From NCBI RefSeq assembly GCF_001485415.1, contig NZ_BCMQ01000008.1, forward strand, positions 1 to 64,000: 64,000 nucleotides of DNA. Reading direction: 5' to 3'. Position 1 is the first letter of the stretch. Every line of letters begins with the position of its first letter. The notes under the pieces are model-generated. The model saw nothing but the letters and a program-made list of their open reading frames with translations, did not search any database and was not told where the DNA came from. A program made the position numbers and the translations under genes. The DNA is from Myroides odoratimimus. GTDB taxonomy: Bacteria > Bacteroidota > Bacteroidia > Flavobacteriales > Flavobacteriaceae. This document shows, in pieces, positions 45,722 to 55,021 of the stretch.

Positions 45722-48082
45722 ATGAGACCGTTTAAGGAAGTATTTTTTTGTTTTTTACTACTTCTGTTACCTTGTTTAGTAAATGCTCAAGGAACTGTAG
45801 GTAAAGTAAAAGGAATCGTTTATGATTCACAGAAAACTCCCATTATAGGAGTATCTGTTTCTATTAAAGGAAGTACAATTGGTGTTCAGACAGATCTAGA
45901 TGGGAAGTTTGAATTACAGCACACAACAGGACAACATACAATACTGTTTAATTACGTAGGTATGGTTGAAGAGAGCAGAACTGTTCAATTTAATACAAGC
46001 CCAAAATCATTGAGTATTACTATGCAAGATGAGCCTTCTGTATTAGATGATGTTGTGGTTAGTGTAAAAGGTAAAGTAGATGCTTTAAAAGAGCAAGCTT
46101 TTACAGTAAGTGCTGTGGATATGCAAAAGATAGCTAATAGTACTTATGATTTAAATCAAATACTGAATAAAAGTAGCGGTATCAAAGTTAGACAACAAGG
46201 TGGTGTAGGGTCTGATTATAATTTTTCTGTAAACGGGATGTCCGGAAAAGCAGTTAAGTTTTTTGTAGATGGAGTTCCGTTAGAGATGTTAGGTAAAGGA
46301 GTGGATATGAATACACTTCCTATTAATATGGCTCAACGTGTAGAGATATATAAAGGAGTTGTTCCTGTTCATTTGAGTACTGATGCCATGGGAGGTGCAG
46401 TGGATATTATTACGAATGGTAGTTCTAAAGATTATTTAGATGCAAGTTATATGACAGGATCTTTTAATACCCATAAAGTTAATTTAAATGGACAATTAAA
46501 AGATAAGGGTACTGGAATTATCATGAGACTGAATAGTGCTTATAATTACTCAGATAATGATTATAAGATGCGTGATATGAAGATCTATAATCCCCAAGCT
46601 GAGAAGTATGAGTATAGAGATGTAAAACGTTTCAATGATCGCTACAAATCTTTATTTGTAATGGCAGAGTTGGGAATAGAGGATAAGTCATGGGCAGATA
46701 TGTTATTCGTAGGAGTGTCACATTCTTTATTTGATAAACAAATTCAGACAGGATCTAATCAAGAGATTGTGTATGGAGGAGTGAAGAGAGAAGGAGATGC
46801 GAATAATTACTTTTTAAAATATAAGAAGAAAGATCTATTGAACGATCGCTTTGATATCAATTATTATTTAGGGTATTCTAAGAGTCTAGAAAAAGGAACG
46901 GATACTTTAATGAGAAAATACAGTTGGGACGGAAGTTATGTTCCTGCTGCAGGAAGTGAACTTTCTAACCCTTCTTTAAGTAGACAACACAGAGATCGTG
47001 TATTCTCTCAATTAACTACAGAGTATAGATTAAGTGATTCTCACAAGTTTAACTTTAATTATATGTTAGATTATGTGAAGAATCAATCTTATAATTTATT
47101 ATACGATAAGAGAGAAGATGCTTATCCTACGAAAATGACAAAACAGATTTTCTCTATTAACTATCAACAAGATTGGTTTGATAAGAGATGGACTAATGTG
47201 TTTTTTGGAAAGTATTACTTAGTTGATTTAGATAAGACTGTCTTTGACTCTTCTACACGTAAGGATGTCCCTGTTAAAAATCAATCAGGAAATTGGGGAT
47301 ATGGTGTAGCGAGTACTTTTAAAATTACCAATGAACTAGGTTTAAAAGCTTCTTTTGAAAAGTCATTCCGTTTATTAGAACCAGAAGAAATATTTGGTGA
47401 TGGTGTGTCTATTACTAGTAACTTAGCTCTACGCCCTGAGAGTAGTAATAACTTTAATTTAGGGGTGTATTATAGCCAACGTTTTGATGATCACTTCGTA
47501 CGTTTTGATGCAGCTGGATATATTAGAGATACGAAGGATTATATTTATACAGTTCCTAATTTATTCAATAGTACTTTTAAATATGAGAACTTATCTAATA
47601 TCTTCACTAGAGGAGTAGAAGGAGAATTTAACTACCAGTATAAGAATATTCTTAATATCATGGCGAATATTACTTATAACTATGCTTATGACAATACGAA
47701 ATACGCTAATAATAGTGATAATGTAGAGTCTGCTACCTATAAAAAAGAAGTGCCAAACCAGCCTTGGTTATATGGTAATATAGATGTGAGTATAGGGCAA
47801 GATGATTGGTTCCAAAAAGATTCTCGTATTGAGTTAACTTATGGGGTATCTATGACAGAGTGGTTCTATAAAAACTGGCAGTCTTATGGAAATAAAAAGA
47901 ATATTCCAACGATTCCTCGCCAGACATTACACGATGTAGGAATCAATTATTCGATAGCAAAAGGGAAGTATAACTTTGCTTTGAATTGTACTAATATTGG
48001 AAATGCTCTTGCTTATGACAACTTTAAGCTTCAAAAACAAGGTAGAGCATTTTATTTCAAATTCAGATATTCTTTAAAATAG
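45722..48082 (+). CDS. TonB-dependent outer-membrane receptor
   Basis: A 786-residue receptor. A signal peptide ends near VNAQ (residues 20-23), a carboxypeptidase-regulatory-like domain (about 26-115, VKGIVYDSQKTPIIGVSVSIKG) precedes the plug (about 125-230, LNQILNKSSGIKVRQQGGVG), and a 22-strand barrel follows, closing with an aromatic-ended last strand. It is somewhat smaller than SusC (about 1,000), so it is of the siderophore/vitamin/cobalamin-type receptor class rather than a SusC glycan porin. It is directly followed by a DUF4374 lipoprotein gene (9 bases). Substrate unknown; iron or a metal chelate is the usual suggestion. Confidence 0.92.
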   Translation: MRPFKEVFFCFLLLLLPCLVNAQGTVGKVKGIVYDSQKTPIIGVSVSIKGSTIGVQTDLDGKFELQHTTGQHTILFNYVGMVEESRTVQFNTSPKSLSITMQDEPSVLDDVVVSVKGKVDALKEQAFTVSAVDMQKIANSTYDLNQILNKSSGIKVRQQGGVGSDYNFSVNGMSGKAVKFFVDGVPLEMLGKGVDMNTLPINMAQRVEIYKGVVPVHLSTDAMGGAVDIITNGSSKDYLDASYMTGSFNTHKVNLNGQLKDKGTGIIMRLNSAYNYSDNDYKMRDMKIYNPQAEKYEYRDVKRFNDRYKSLFVMAELGIEDKSWADMLFVGVSHSLFDKQIQTGSNQEIVYGGVKREGDANNYFLKYKKKDLLNDRFDINYYLGYSKSLEKGTDTLMRKYSWDGSYVPAAGSELSNPSLSRQHRDRVFSQLTTEYRLSDSHKFNFNYMLDYVKNQSYNLLYDKREDAYPTKMTKQIFSINYQQDWFDKRWTNVFFGKYYLVDLDKTVFDSSTRKDVPVKNQSGNWGYGVASTFKITNELGLKASFEKSFRLLEPEEIFGDGVSITSNLALRPESSNNFNLGVYYSQRFDDHFVRFDAAGYIRDTKDYIYTVPNLFNSTFKYENLSNIFTRGVEGEFNYQYKNILNIMANITYNYAYDNTKYANNSDNVESATYKKEVPNQPWLYGNIDVSIGQDDWFQKDSRIELTYGVSMTEWFYKNWQSYGNKKNIPTIPRQTLHDVGINYSIAKGKYNFALNCTNIGNALAYDNFKLQKQGRAFYFKFRYSLK

Positions 48083-48091
48083 ACATTACAG

Positions 48092-49294
48092 ATGAAAAAT
48101 AAATCATATACAATCTTATCTATGATCTTATTGCTTTTTACAGTGATAGGATGTAGTAAAGAACCATCTCAGAGTGGTGGTTTTGAAGGAGAAAAAGATT
48201 ATAAGTATTTCTTATTATCAGCATTGGGAAGTTGGCCTAATACGGTTCATTATATTACAGCTACCAATGATGTGACACAAGGAGTTATGGATCTGAATAG
48301 AGAAGGTGATGAAATTAACTCTAAAGGAACGTATTCTTATATCGTTAAGAATGGGTATATCTATAACTATAAAACAGATCAAGGAGTATTTAAAAAGTTT
48401 AAATATACAAATGATAAGCTAGTTACAGAGATAGAAGTGCCTTTCTCTTATATTAATGACGTGAGTGCTTATACATGGGCTGATGATAACACTTTGATTC
48501 TTTTTGGAGATACAAGTGATATAGAGCGCATCCGATATACAGTTTTTAATACAACAAATCTTAAAATAGTAAAACAAGGAGAAGTGTCTGGTCTAGAGCC
48601 TTTCCCTCAAGGATATGACCATTATTCAATAGGTTCTGCAGCTTATATAGATGGAGTGCTGTATTTACAGTACGGTTTTAGAAATGCAAAATGGTTGACA
48701 CCTAATTTCTATAATTTAGCCTCTATTTCATATCCAGACTTTAAAGTAATCAAATCAGAAGCAGACACTCGTAGTAGTGGAGCTAGTAATGGTTCTCCTT
48801 ATTTTAAAACTTCTTTTGTAAAGGATAATGACAGCTTCTACTATAGTTGTTTTACACGTACTAATTCAGAAAGTAATGATATTTATTTGTTTAGAATTAA
48901 GACAGCAGAGGGAGTATTAGATAGATCTTACGAAATTAATTTGACGCAAGTATTAGGTGGATTAAAGCCTGAAACAGCGATGAATTATATCGGAGACAAT
49001 AAAATGATTATTGGTTATAGAAATCCTGCTAAAGGAGGAAGTTATAATGGAAGATACGCTATTATAGACTTAGAGACTAGATCAGTTGTAAGACAGCTGA
49101 CAGAATTACCTTTAGATGAACCGTATGAACTAGGTTTCTTTGTTCAAGATAAGAAAGTATACTTAGCGATTAATAGTGCAGAAGAAGGAAACTATGTTTG
49201 GATTTATGATCTAAAAACAGACAAGGTTACTAAGGGAATGACACTTCCTGATAAGATATCAGGATTTGCACGTTTCGATAAATTCTATGACTAA
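48092..49294 (+). CDS. DUF4374 lipoprotein
   Basis: A 400-residue lipoprotein; lipobox cysteine at VIGC (residue 21). The body consists of repeating beta-rich units (DVSAYTWADDNTLILFGDT, YFKTSFVKDNDSFYYS, NYIGDNKMIIGYRNP) that look like a beta-propeller. DUF4374 proteins are found next to TonB receptors in Bacteroidota, and I infer that this one sits on the cell surface or in the periplasm as a receptor accessory. It is co-transcribed with the receptor. The gene ends about 70 bases before a terminator. Confidence 0.85.
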   Translation: MKNKSYTILSMILLLFTVIGCSKEPSQSGGFEGEKDYKYFLLSALGSWPNTVHYITATNDVTQGVMDLNREGDEINSKGTYSYIVKNGYIYNYKTDQGVFKKFKYTNDKLVTEIEVPFSYINDVSAYTWADDNTLILFGDTSDIERIRYTVFNTTNLKIVKQGEVSGLEPFPQGYDHYSIGSAAYIDGVLYLQYGFRNAKWLTPNFYNLASISYPDFKVIKSEADTRSSGASNGSPYFKTSFVKDNDSFYYSCFTRTNSESNDIYLFRIKTAEGVLDRSYEINLTQVLGGLKPETAMNYIGDNKMIIGYRNPAKGGSYNGRYAIIDLETRSVVRQLTELPLDEPYELGFFVQDKKVYLAINSAEEGNYVWIYDLKTDKVTKGMTLPDKISGFARFDKFYD

Positions 49295-49361
49295 TAAATT
49301 AGAATAATAAGTTTGATTTTTTATAGGAAGGAATATCTTTCTATTAGTTTGGTTAGGTTTG

Positions 49362-49389
49362 AAGCCACTTCCTTGGGAGTGGCTTTTTT
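49362..49389 (+). terminator. Terminator after the TonB/DUF4374 operon
   Basis: AAGCCACTTCC and the GGAGTGGCTT arm (to 49385, with a wobble) form a stem with a short loop, followed by six T residues. The stop codon of the convergent lipoprotein gene lies in the T run. Confidence 0.82.
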
Positions 49390-50200
49390 ATTTAGGATAT
49401 TCTTCATAAGCTTTGAATAAGTTTCGGAGCATTTTGAACAGAGTCGTACTGTTTTCTTTGGTGCTTTCGAGTTTACTTTTTCGCTTAGCAGTGAAGGTGA
49501 ATGATTCATTGGGTGTAAGGATAGTTCCTTCTAAGTAATTAGTATCGATTAGGGAAGTTTGAAGAAGAGTAGGTCTATCTTTAGACATAGAAGAACAGAT
49601 AAAGCCATCTTGAGTCATTACACCTTCAAAACCTTCATTTCTTGTTGTACGTGCGATTAGAGTACCTTCATTTTGGAATAAATGGAAGTTCTCTATTTTA
49701 TAGTATTCTGTAAATTTAATTGGAGAATCTTGTTCTGAGAAGGTAAACTCCCACTGACCAGTTACATTAATAGTTGTATATGTTGTTGGAATAGAGAAGC
49801 GAGGTTCTTCTGTCTTATAGGCTATAAAAGGGATGGTAACTAAAGTATTTTTACCTTTCTTATCTTCAAATATTCCTTTAATCGTATCGCTTTGTATAAT
49901 TCCTTTTAGATGGATATGACCGCTGTAATCTAAAGGGTTGATAAAACTATCACGAGCTATTTTGGTATATTCTTTTTGATTTGTAATTGGACCATCTGTA
50001 AAAACAGTACGGTAACCATGAATATTAAGTGGAATGCTATCTAGTGTGAAAATAACAGGAACATTGATTCCTTTTATAGTAAAATAGGCTTTCCATCGGA
50101 TAGAAGAATCAGTGTAATCTTGATTGCTTAACTTGTCTGTACAGCCATTCAAGAGTAAGATCATTAGAAAAGAGATAAAAAGAGATCGAATAACAAACAT
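49388..50200 (-). CDS. Lipoprotein resembling the N-terminal part of TlpA-type proteins
   Basis: A 270-residue lipoprotein with the lipobox cysteine in LLNGC (residue 20). It consists of beta-rich repeats (IRWKAYFTIKGINVPVIFTLD, GHIHLKGIIQSDTIKGIFED) like the DUF4369-type N-terminal region that precedes thioredoxin domains in Bacteroidota thiol-disulfide proteins. There is no CxxC, so the thioredoxin part is absent. It ends with a lysine-rich tail. Whether it is a truncated TlpA or an independent protein cannot be decided. It stands alone and convergent with the DUF4374 gene. Confidence 0.6.
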   Translation of the reverse strand: MFVIRSLFISFLMILLLNGCTDKLSNQDYTDSSIRWKAYFTIKGINVPVIFTLDSIPLNIHGYRTVFTDGPITNQKEYTKIARDSFINPLDYSGHIHLKGIIQSDTIKGIFEDKKGKNTLVTIPFIAYKTEEPRFSIPTTYTTINVTGQWEFTFSEQDSPIKFTEYYKIENFHLFQNEGTLIARTTRNEGFEGVMTQDGFICSSMSKDRPTLLQTSLIDTNYLEGTILTPNESFTFTAKRKSKLESTKENSTTLFKMLRNLFKAYEEYPK

Positions 50201-50385
50201 GGATAGAAAATGTAGTGAAACAATGGGTTATAAACACTAAAACCTTTGCATAGAATGAACTATTTATCCAAAGGTAAGCTTTTATAGTTAGCTTCTATAT
50301 CATCTATATATTACTTCTATTATTTTGATATAAATAAGAATTTAAATAGAAGTTTTTTTATCATTTATTCTAGGCCAAAAAAGTA

Positions 50386-50393
50386 TATATTTG
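50386..50393 (+). promoter_or_regulatory. TAnnTTTG box before the membrane protein gene
   Basis: TATATTTG is a consensus -7 box. Transcription would start near 50397, which excludes the upstream TTG at 50391 as a start and supports the ATG at 50439. Confidence 0.45.
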
Positions 50394-50438
50394 ATAGGAA
50401 CAGAGAAGTTGTTTTGTGTTATTCTTATAACTCTTTTT

Positions 50439-51011
50439 ATGGATGAAAATATAGTAAAAACGCTTGTTAATAAATTAATGAAGTCAGCACAGCTTATACT
50501 GACTTTTGCTTATTTATTGGCTATAGGGATAGGGATGTTGTTTAATAATCAGAAGTACAATGCTTTTGGTATTAATATTTTTGATTACTCTTCTATTTTT
50601 GATTTTTTGATAGCTCCTTTTGCAGACTTTAGAATAGTAGCTTTTGCTATTGTGACAATGATTATTACTTATCTATTGTTTAAAGGTGATGCATATTGGA
50701 AAGAGAAATTTCCTGCTAATTATAGTAAATCAATATTTAATCTTGAACAATATTCTTGGTATAGAAAGATAAAAGGAGGTGTGTTTATCTTTATTTTTAT
50801 CTGGTATCTTATACTGATGGCACAGTATTATGGCAAGCGAACTTATGTTGAAACACTACAACAAGAAACGACTAAAATAGAGTATATAGGAGGAGATGTG
50901 ATAGAAGGAATCCTTATAGGGAAGACCAGTGATATGTTGTTTTTATATGTAAATCAAGAAGTAAAAGCCATACCTATATCTGCGAATCTAAAGACTATAC
51001 AGATTAAATGA
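50439..51011 (+). CDS. Three-helix membrane protein, unknown
   Basis: A 190-residue protein started at ATG 50439, because the promoter box at 50386-50393 would leave the upstream TTG without a leader. Membrane segments lie near residues 15-32, 48-75 and 112-132 of this start, and a C-terminal soluble region of about 55 residues (KIEYIGGDVIEGILIGKTSDMLFLYV) forms a small beta domain. No family recognised. It is a single gene followed by a terminator, convergent with the thioredoxin-like gene. Confidence 0.6.
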   Translation: MDENIVKTLVNKLMKSAQLILTFAYLLAIGIGMLFNNQKYNAFGINIFDYSSIFDFLIAPFADFRIVAFAIVTMIITYLLFKGDAYWKEKFPANYSKSIFNLEQYSWYRKIKGGVFIFIFIWYLILMAQYYGKRTYVETLQQETTKIEYIGGDVIEGILIGKTSDMLFLYVNQEVKAIPISANLKTIQIK

Positions 51012-51012
51012 T

Positions 51013-51038
51013 AAAGGCTGTCCATTGGACAGCCTTTT
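51013..51038. terminator. Hairpin between convergent genes
   Basis: AAAGGCTGTCC and GGACAGCCTTT pair around an ATT loop, followed by TT-rich sequence on the + strand. It lies directly between the stop codons of the membrane protein and thioredoxin-like genes and may serve both. Confidence 0.78.
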
Positions 51039-51042
51039 GCTT

Positions 51043-51630
51043 TTATTTCTTCGGAGCATTGTCTACGAACATCTGCTTTACTTTAGCTACGTCATAGCTT
51101 TTATCTGCTTCTAATTCACCAGAGGAAATTACATTAGTTGTTTTTCCTTCTCCATTGATTACGATGAAGAATGGATAACCTAATTTTTGTCCTTCAGGAG
51201 CATATTTTTCAAATGCTTTAGCATTTTTGTGTTTAGCTGTATAATTTAAATGATAATAAACATAGTTCGCATCAACTACAGTTTTTATATCTTGATTTTT
51301 TTGTACAAAATCATTAAAACGAAGACACCAGATACACCAGTTACCACCAGCTTGTACAAAAACGTTTTTGCCTTCAGCTTTAGCCTTTGCGATTAGTTCT
51401 GTTATTTTAGCATCACCATCTTCTTCCTCATTATATGGTTTTGCTAATGCCTCTTTTTCTTTGGCAATAGCTTGTTTAGCAGCTGCTGTATCTATTGCAG
51501 TAGTAGGTGTATTATCAGAGGTAGTTGCCTCTGTATCTGTTGCTACTTGTTCTGTTTTAACCTCTTGTTTACAGCTTACTAATGTTAATACTGTTGCTAG
51601 TACTAGAGATGATAAAACTAATTTTCTCAT
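51043..51630 (-). CDS. Thioredoxin-like lipoprotein with WCIWC motif
   Basis: A 195-residue lipoprotein with lipobox cysteine 20 (TLVSC). A threonine/alanine-rich linker (25-65) is followed by a thioredoxin-fold domain with GGNWCIWCLRF (Cys99 and Cys102), the active-site pattern of the Thioredoxin_7 group, and a cis-Pro-like YPFFIV. It could reduce or oxidise disulfides in the periplasm. There is no partner thiol-reductase gene beside it. It starts about 95 bases from the divergent Crp-type regulator. Confidence 0.83.
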   Translation of the reverse strand: MRKLVLSSLVLATVLTLVSCKQEVKTEQVATDTEATTSDNTPTTAIDTAAAKQAIAKEKEALAKPYNEEEDGDAKITELIAKAKAEGKNVFVQAGGNWCIWCLRFNDFVQKNQDIKTVVDANYVYYHLNYTAKHKNAKAFEKYAPEGQKLGYPFFIVINGEGKTTNVISSGELEADKSYDVAKVKQMFVDNAPKK

Positions 51631-51724
51631 ATTTGTTAGGTTTATGTATTGTTGTTTCTAAATGAAATTCTGCGAAATGTAATAAAAATTAATAAGATAT
51701 TGCATATATAGGATTACATTTACC

Positions 51725-52309
51725 ATGAATATGGTATCTGTTATGCTCAATATATTTTTTCAACGTTTTAATCTATTCTCAGAAGAAGAGATAGGTGATA
51801 TTGTCGCTTTATTTGTACAACGCAATATCGCTAAGAATGACTATCTCGTAAAGGAAAATGACTATTGTGAAGAAATAGCCTTTATTGAATCAGGCGTATT
51901 TCGCTCCTTTTATGCAAACGAAAAAGGAGATGAACTTACTTACTGCTTTCGTTTTCCAGATGATTTAATAGGAGCTTATTCTGCATTTATCACTGGAGGT
52001 AAGAGTATAGAGAGTATTCAGGCGATTGTTAATGCGGTAGTTTGGTCTATTCAGAAGAAAGATCTCGATGCCTTAGCAGATAGATTACCTCAGTGGACTA
52101 CTTTTTTAAAGATCATTGCTGAGCAACAGTATTTAGAATTAGAACGCAGAGTGATACAGTTTCAGCGAGAGACTGCCTCTGAACGTTATAAGAATCTATT
52201 GATATATTACCCTAATTTTGTACAGTATATTCCGCTACAGTATTTGGCTTCTTATTTAGGAATTACCCAAAGACATTTGAGTCGTATCAGAAAAGAGATT
52301 ACTTTTTAG
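51725..52309 (+). CDS. Crp/Fnr-family transcriptional regulator
   Basis: A 194-residue regulator. The cyclic-nucleotide-binding-like fold covers about 10-120 (NDYLVKENDYCEEIAFIESGVFRSFY), and a short DNA-binding end contains LASYLGITQRHLSRIRKE as the recognition helix-turn-helix. It lacks an Fe-S cysteine set, so it is not a classical Fnr. Several in-frame Met codons (51731, 51743) are alternative starts. The short regulator type is common in Bacteroidota. The gene is followed by a saccharopine-dehydrogenase-like gene and a quinone-reductase-like gene, likely targets. Confidence 0.83.
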   Translation: MNMVSVMLNIFFQRFNLFSEEEIGDIVALFVQRNIAKNDYLVKENDYCEEIAFIESGVFRSFYANEKGDELTYCFRFPDDLIGAYSAFITGGKSIESIQAIVNAVVWSIQKKDLDALADRLPQWTTFLKIIAEQQYLELERRVIQFQRETASERYKNLLIYYPNFVQYIPLQYLASYLGITQRHLSRIRKEITF

Positions 52310-52343
52310 ACATTTGTCCAGTATTTAGACCTCTATAGGTTAT

Positions 52344-52351
52344 TAGTTTTG
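52344..52351 (+). promoter_or_regulatory. TAnnTTTG box before the saccharopine-dehydrogenase-like gene
   Basis: TAGTTTTG fits the -7 consensus, giving a predicted start near 52356, 15 bases before the ATG. The nearest -33-like TTTG (52313-52316) is 27 bases upstream, which is too far. Confidence 0.4.
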
Positions 52352-52370
52352 TCTGTAAATCAAATCAATT

Positions 52371-53396
52371 ATGCAGAATAATATTTTAATCATAGGAGGT
52401 AAGGGGTTAGTAGGGGGTACTATAGCTCGTATCTTAAAAGAGCGAAACCCTCAATACAATATAATCTTAGGAACTAGAGCTCCTAAAGATCTACAGAAAG
52501 AAGTACAGATAGATGTCAATAGCCCATCTTCATTAGAAGTTATTCTATCTAGAAGTATCGATTTAATTATTTTATCTGTTAATGACCAGAAGGATCATGT
52601 ACTTCGTTTTGCGATAGAGCATGGAATAGATTATTTGGATATCACTAAACCAACACCAGCTTTACATAAGGCATTACAGATTACTACAGAATATACTAAG
52701 TTTAATAGCCGTATTGTATTTGGCTCAGGTTGGATGGGAGGGATTGTTCCTGGATTAGTCAAATCTGCTGTACCTGCTACAGAAAAAATAGAGAGTGTAC
52801 AGCTGATGGTGTATTACTCTATAAAAGATAAAGCAGGCGAAAGTTCAGCTCATTTTATGGCAGAACATGTAGCAACCCCTTTTGTTCAGTATCAAAAGAA
52901 TCAGCCTAAGGAAGTTTTACACTTTTTAGATATTGAATCCTATTGTTTCTCTTTCGGGTTGAGAAATAGACAAGTTTACAACTTTGATACTCCTGATTTA
53001 TATATTTTGAATCAAGTAGAAGCTGTACCTACCGTAAGTGTGAAGATGACTTACAATTCTAAGTTTGTAACTCGTGTATTGGGCTGGATGCAACAGTTCG
53101 GTGTATTTAAAAGAATGTCTTTAAAGGCAAGGAGAAAGATATTTGGAGGTAGTGGAGCAGGGGATATTTCAGTATTCGAAATCATTATTAAAGGCTCTCA
53201 GCAAGTAAGGAGAATTTTATTAAAGAGTGATAGAGGACAGGCAGAATTGACTGCTTTATCAGCCGTATTACATACAGAGGTATTATTTAGTAATGAAGTT
53301 CTACCTGGACAGTATTTTGCACATCAACTTCACGGAGAAAAAGCACTTTTCACAGATCTACAACAATATGACTCTATAACAATAAAAGAGATATAA
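52371..53396 (+). CDS. Saccharopine-dehydrogenase-like NAD(P)-binding protein
   Basis: A 341-residue protein with a Rossmann motif at the N-terminus (IIGGKGLVGGTIARI) and the layout of the Sacchrp_dh_NADP group. The central GSGWMGGIVPGLVKSA and PTVSVKMTYNSKF blocks are typical of this set of oxidoreductases. The substrate is unknown; lysine metabolism is not implied by context. The stop overlaps the start of the next gene by one base (TAATG-type junction), so they are translationally coupled. Confidence 0.72.
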   Translation: MQNNILIIGGKGLVGGTIARILKERNPQYNIILGTRAPKDLQKEVQIDVNSPSSLEVILSRSIDLIILSVNDQKDHVLRFAIEHGIDYLDITKPTPALHKALQITTEYTKFNSRIVFGSGWMGGIVPGLVKSAVPATEKIESVQLMVYYSIKDKAGESSAHFMAEHVATPFVQYQKNQPKEVLHFLDIESYCFSFGLRNRQVYNFDTPDLYILNQVEAVPTVSVKMTYNSKFVTRVLGWMQQFGVFKRMSLKARRKIFGGSGAGDISVFEIIIKGSQQVRRILLKSDRGQAELTALSAVLHTEVLFSNEVLPGQYFAHQLHGEKALFTDLQQYDSITIKEI

Positions 53397-53974
53397 TGAA
53401 GAAAATAACAGTTATCAATGGACATCCTAATAAGGATTCTTTAAATTTTGGTTTGGTAGAGGCTTATATTAAAGGAGCTAAAGATAGTGGAGCAGATGTG
53501 AGAGAAATCACAGTAGCGAAGATAAACTTTAATACGAACTTACAGTATGGTTATCAGAAACGCATGGAACTAGAACTAGATTTAGTAAAGACGATAGACG
53601 ATATTAAATGGGCTGATCATCTTGTATGGGTACATCCTGTATGGTGGGGTGGACTTCCCGCTTTATTAAAAGGATTTATCGATAGAATATTTCTACCAGG
53701 TATTATGTATCAGTATAGAGAGAATAGTTTGTTATGGGACAAATTACTGAAAGGCAAAACAGCTCATATTATCACTACGCTAGATCAGCCAGGATGGTAT
53801 TATCGCTTGATGTATGGAAGACCTAGTGTTAATCAATTAAAGAAGTCAACACTACAGTTCTGTGGTGTATCTCCCGTAAAAGTGACTTATATTGGGATTG
53901 TTAGAAACTCTAAAGAAGAGCAGAGAGTGAAGTGGATTGCCAAGGCAGAGCAGCTAGGGAAACAATTGAAGTAA
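53396..53974 (+). CDS. NAD(P)H-dependent flavin oxidoreductase, quinone-reductase type
   Basis: A 192-residue flavodoxin-like fold enzyme of the KefF/NQO1 group. VINGHPNKDSLNFGLVEA is the FMN/FAD-phosphate loop, and WVHPVWWGGLPALLKGFIDRIF is the typical motif. These enzymes reduce quinones or azo compounds by two electrons and protect against redox stress. It overlaps the upstream dehydrogenase gene by one base and is likely controlled by the nearby Crp-type regulator. Confidence 0.88.
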   Translation: MKKITVINGHPNKDSLNFGLVEAYIKGAKDSGADVREITVAKINFNTNLQYGYQKRMELELDLVKTIDDIKWADHLVWVHPVWWGGLPALLKGFIDRIFLPGIMYQYRENSLLWDKLLKGKTAHIITTLDQPGWYYRLMYGRPSVNQLKKSTLQFCGVSPVKVTYIGIVRNSKEEQRVKWIAKAEQLGKQLK

Positions 53975-54087
53975 GAGTAATTTTGATTTTTGTTTTTATA
54001 GATAGTATAAGAACTATAAAGATGAGAAGAGATAAATCTGTACTTTGTCCTATTAAATCTCCTATAAGAGTAAGAATAAAGAATAAG

Positions 54088-54127
54088 AACGCTATTAGTT
54101 TTGTAATGTCAAAATAATAGCGTTTTT
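54088..54127 (+). terminator. Terminator after the quinone reductase gene
   Basis: AACGCTATT (54088-54096) and AATAGCGTT (54116-54124) pair with a 19-base loop, followed by T residues. Confidence 0.72.
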
Positions 54128-54182
54128 TTATTCTATATAAATATCAACGTTATTATTCAATTTTAAAAAAAGACAACAAAAA

Positions 54183-54488
54183 ATGGAAGAGTTTATAGAC
54201 TTTGACAATTTAAAACGTCCTGTTTTAGTTCAATTTTATGCTGACTGGTGTGCTCCATGTAGAACACTATCAGGTATAATAGATCATATAGAGGAGGATA
54301 TAGAAGCCGAAGTAGATTTGATAAGAGCAAATATAGATCAGTGTAAGGACTTAAAAGAAGAGTTCTTTGTTCGCTCTGTACCCACGATGATTTTATTAAA
54401 TAAGCAGGGAGATATCTATTGGCGTCAGACAGGTGTTGTCGCTCCACAAGAGATTATGAAGCACGTGTGGCAAGTAGATAAAGAATAA
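54183..54488 (+). CDS. Thioredoxin
   Basis: A 101-residue cytosolic thioredoxin with the WCAPC active site (Cys23 and Cys26) and the cis-Pro element VRSVPTMIL. It has no signal peptide. Length is normal for thioredoxins. It is the first of three genes on the + strand, followed after 17 bases by a DUF2938 membrane protein and then an AraC-type regulator, a fixed-looking neighbourhood. A thioredoxin reductase is not present nearby. Confidence 0.9.
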   Translation: MEEFIDFDNLKRPVLVQFYADWCAPCRTLSGIIDHIEEDIEAEVDLIRANIDQCKDLKEEFFVRSVPTMILLNKQGDIYWRQTGVVAPQEIMKHVWQVDKE

Positions 54489-54505
54489 TTTAAAGAATTG
54501 AAATA

Positions 54506-55006
54506 ATGAGTAACGTTGTATTATTAATTGAGTATGCTTTATTATTAGGCATAGGAGCTACTATATTTATGGATCTTTATGCGGTAGTTATTAAGAAACT
54601 GTTTAATATTCCATCATTGGACTATGCGATGGTGGGTAGATGGATAGGATCTTTTACGAAAGGAGTGTTTAGTCACCCTAATATTATGCAGGCTACGCCA
54701 GTGAAGAATGAGAGAGCATTAGGATGGATAGCACATTACCTCATTGGTATAAGTTTTGCTTTTGTACTATTGTTAATTTGTGGTGTAGAGTGGCTTTTAG
54801 TACCTACATTTTTACCTGCATTAGTGATAGGAGTGGCTACGACAGTGTTTCCATTCTTTATGATGCAACCAGCCTTTGGGTTTGGAATAGCAGCTTCCAA
54901 AACACCTAAACCAAATATAGTAAGGCTACGCAGTCTTCAAGCGCACACTATTTACGGGATAGGGTTATATGTAGCAGGATGGGTATTATCTCTAATTATT
55001 AGATAA
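54506..55006 (+). CDS. DUF2938 membrane protein
   Basis: A 166-residue membrane protein with about four helices (residues 5-27, 72-95, 97-118, 140-163). GRWIGSFTKGVFSHPNI in the first loop and FPFFMMQPAFGFGIAASKTPKP in the third agree with DUF2938. The function is unknown. It sits between a thioredoxin and an AraC-type regulator, with 17- and 15-base gaps, so all three are likely one transcript. Confidence 0.82.
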   Translation: MSNVVLLIEYALLLGIGATIFMDLYAVVIKKLFNIPSLDYAMVGRWIGSFTKGVFSHPNIMQATPVKNERALGWIAHYLIGISFAFVLLLICGVEWLLVPTFLPALVIGVATTVFPFFMMQPAFGFGIAASKTPKPNIVRLRSLQAHTIYGIGLYVAGWVLSLIIR

Positions 55007-55021
55007 AAAGTAAGGATATAA

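Noticed and set aside
53932..54117. 61-codon frame overlapping the end of the quinone reductase gene
   Set aside because: It overlaps a real gene in another frame, runs through the following terminator and has no family match.
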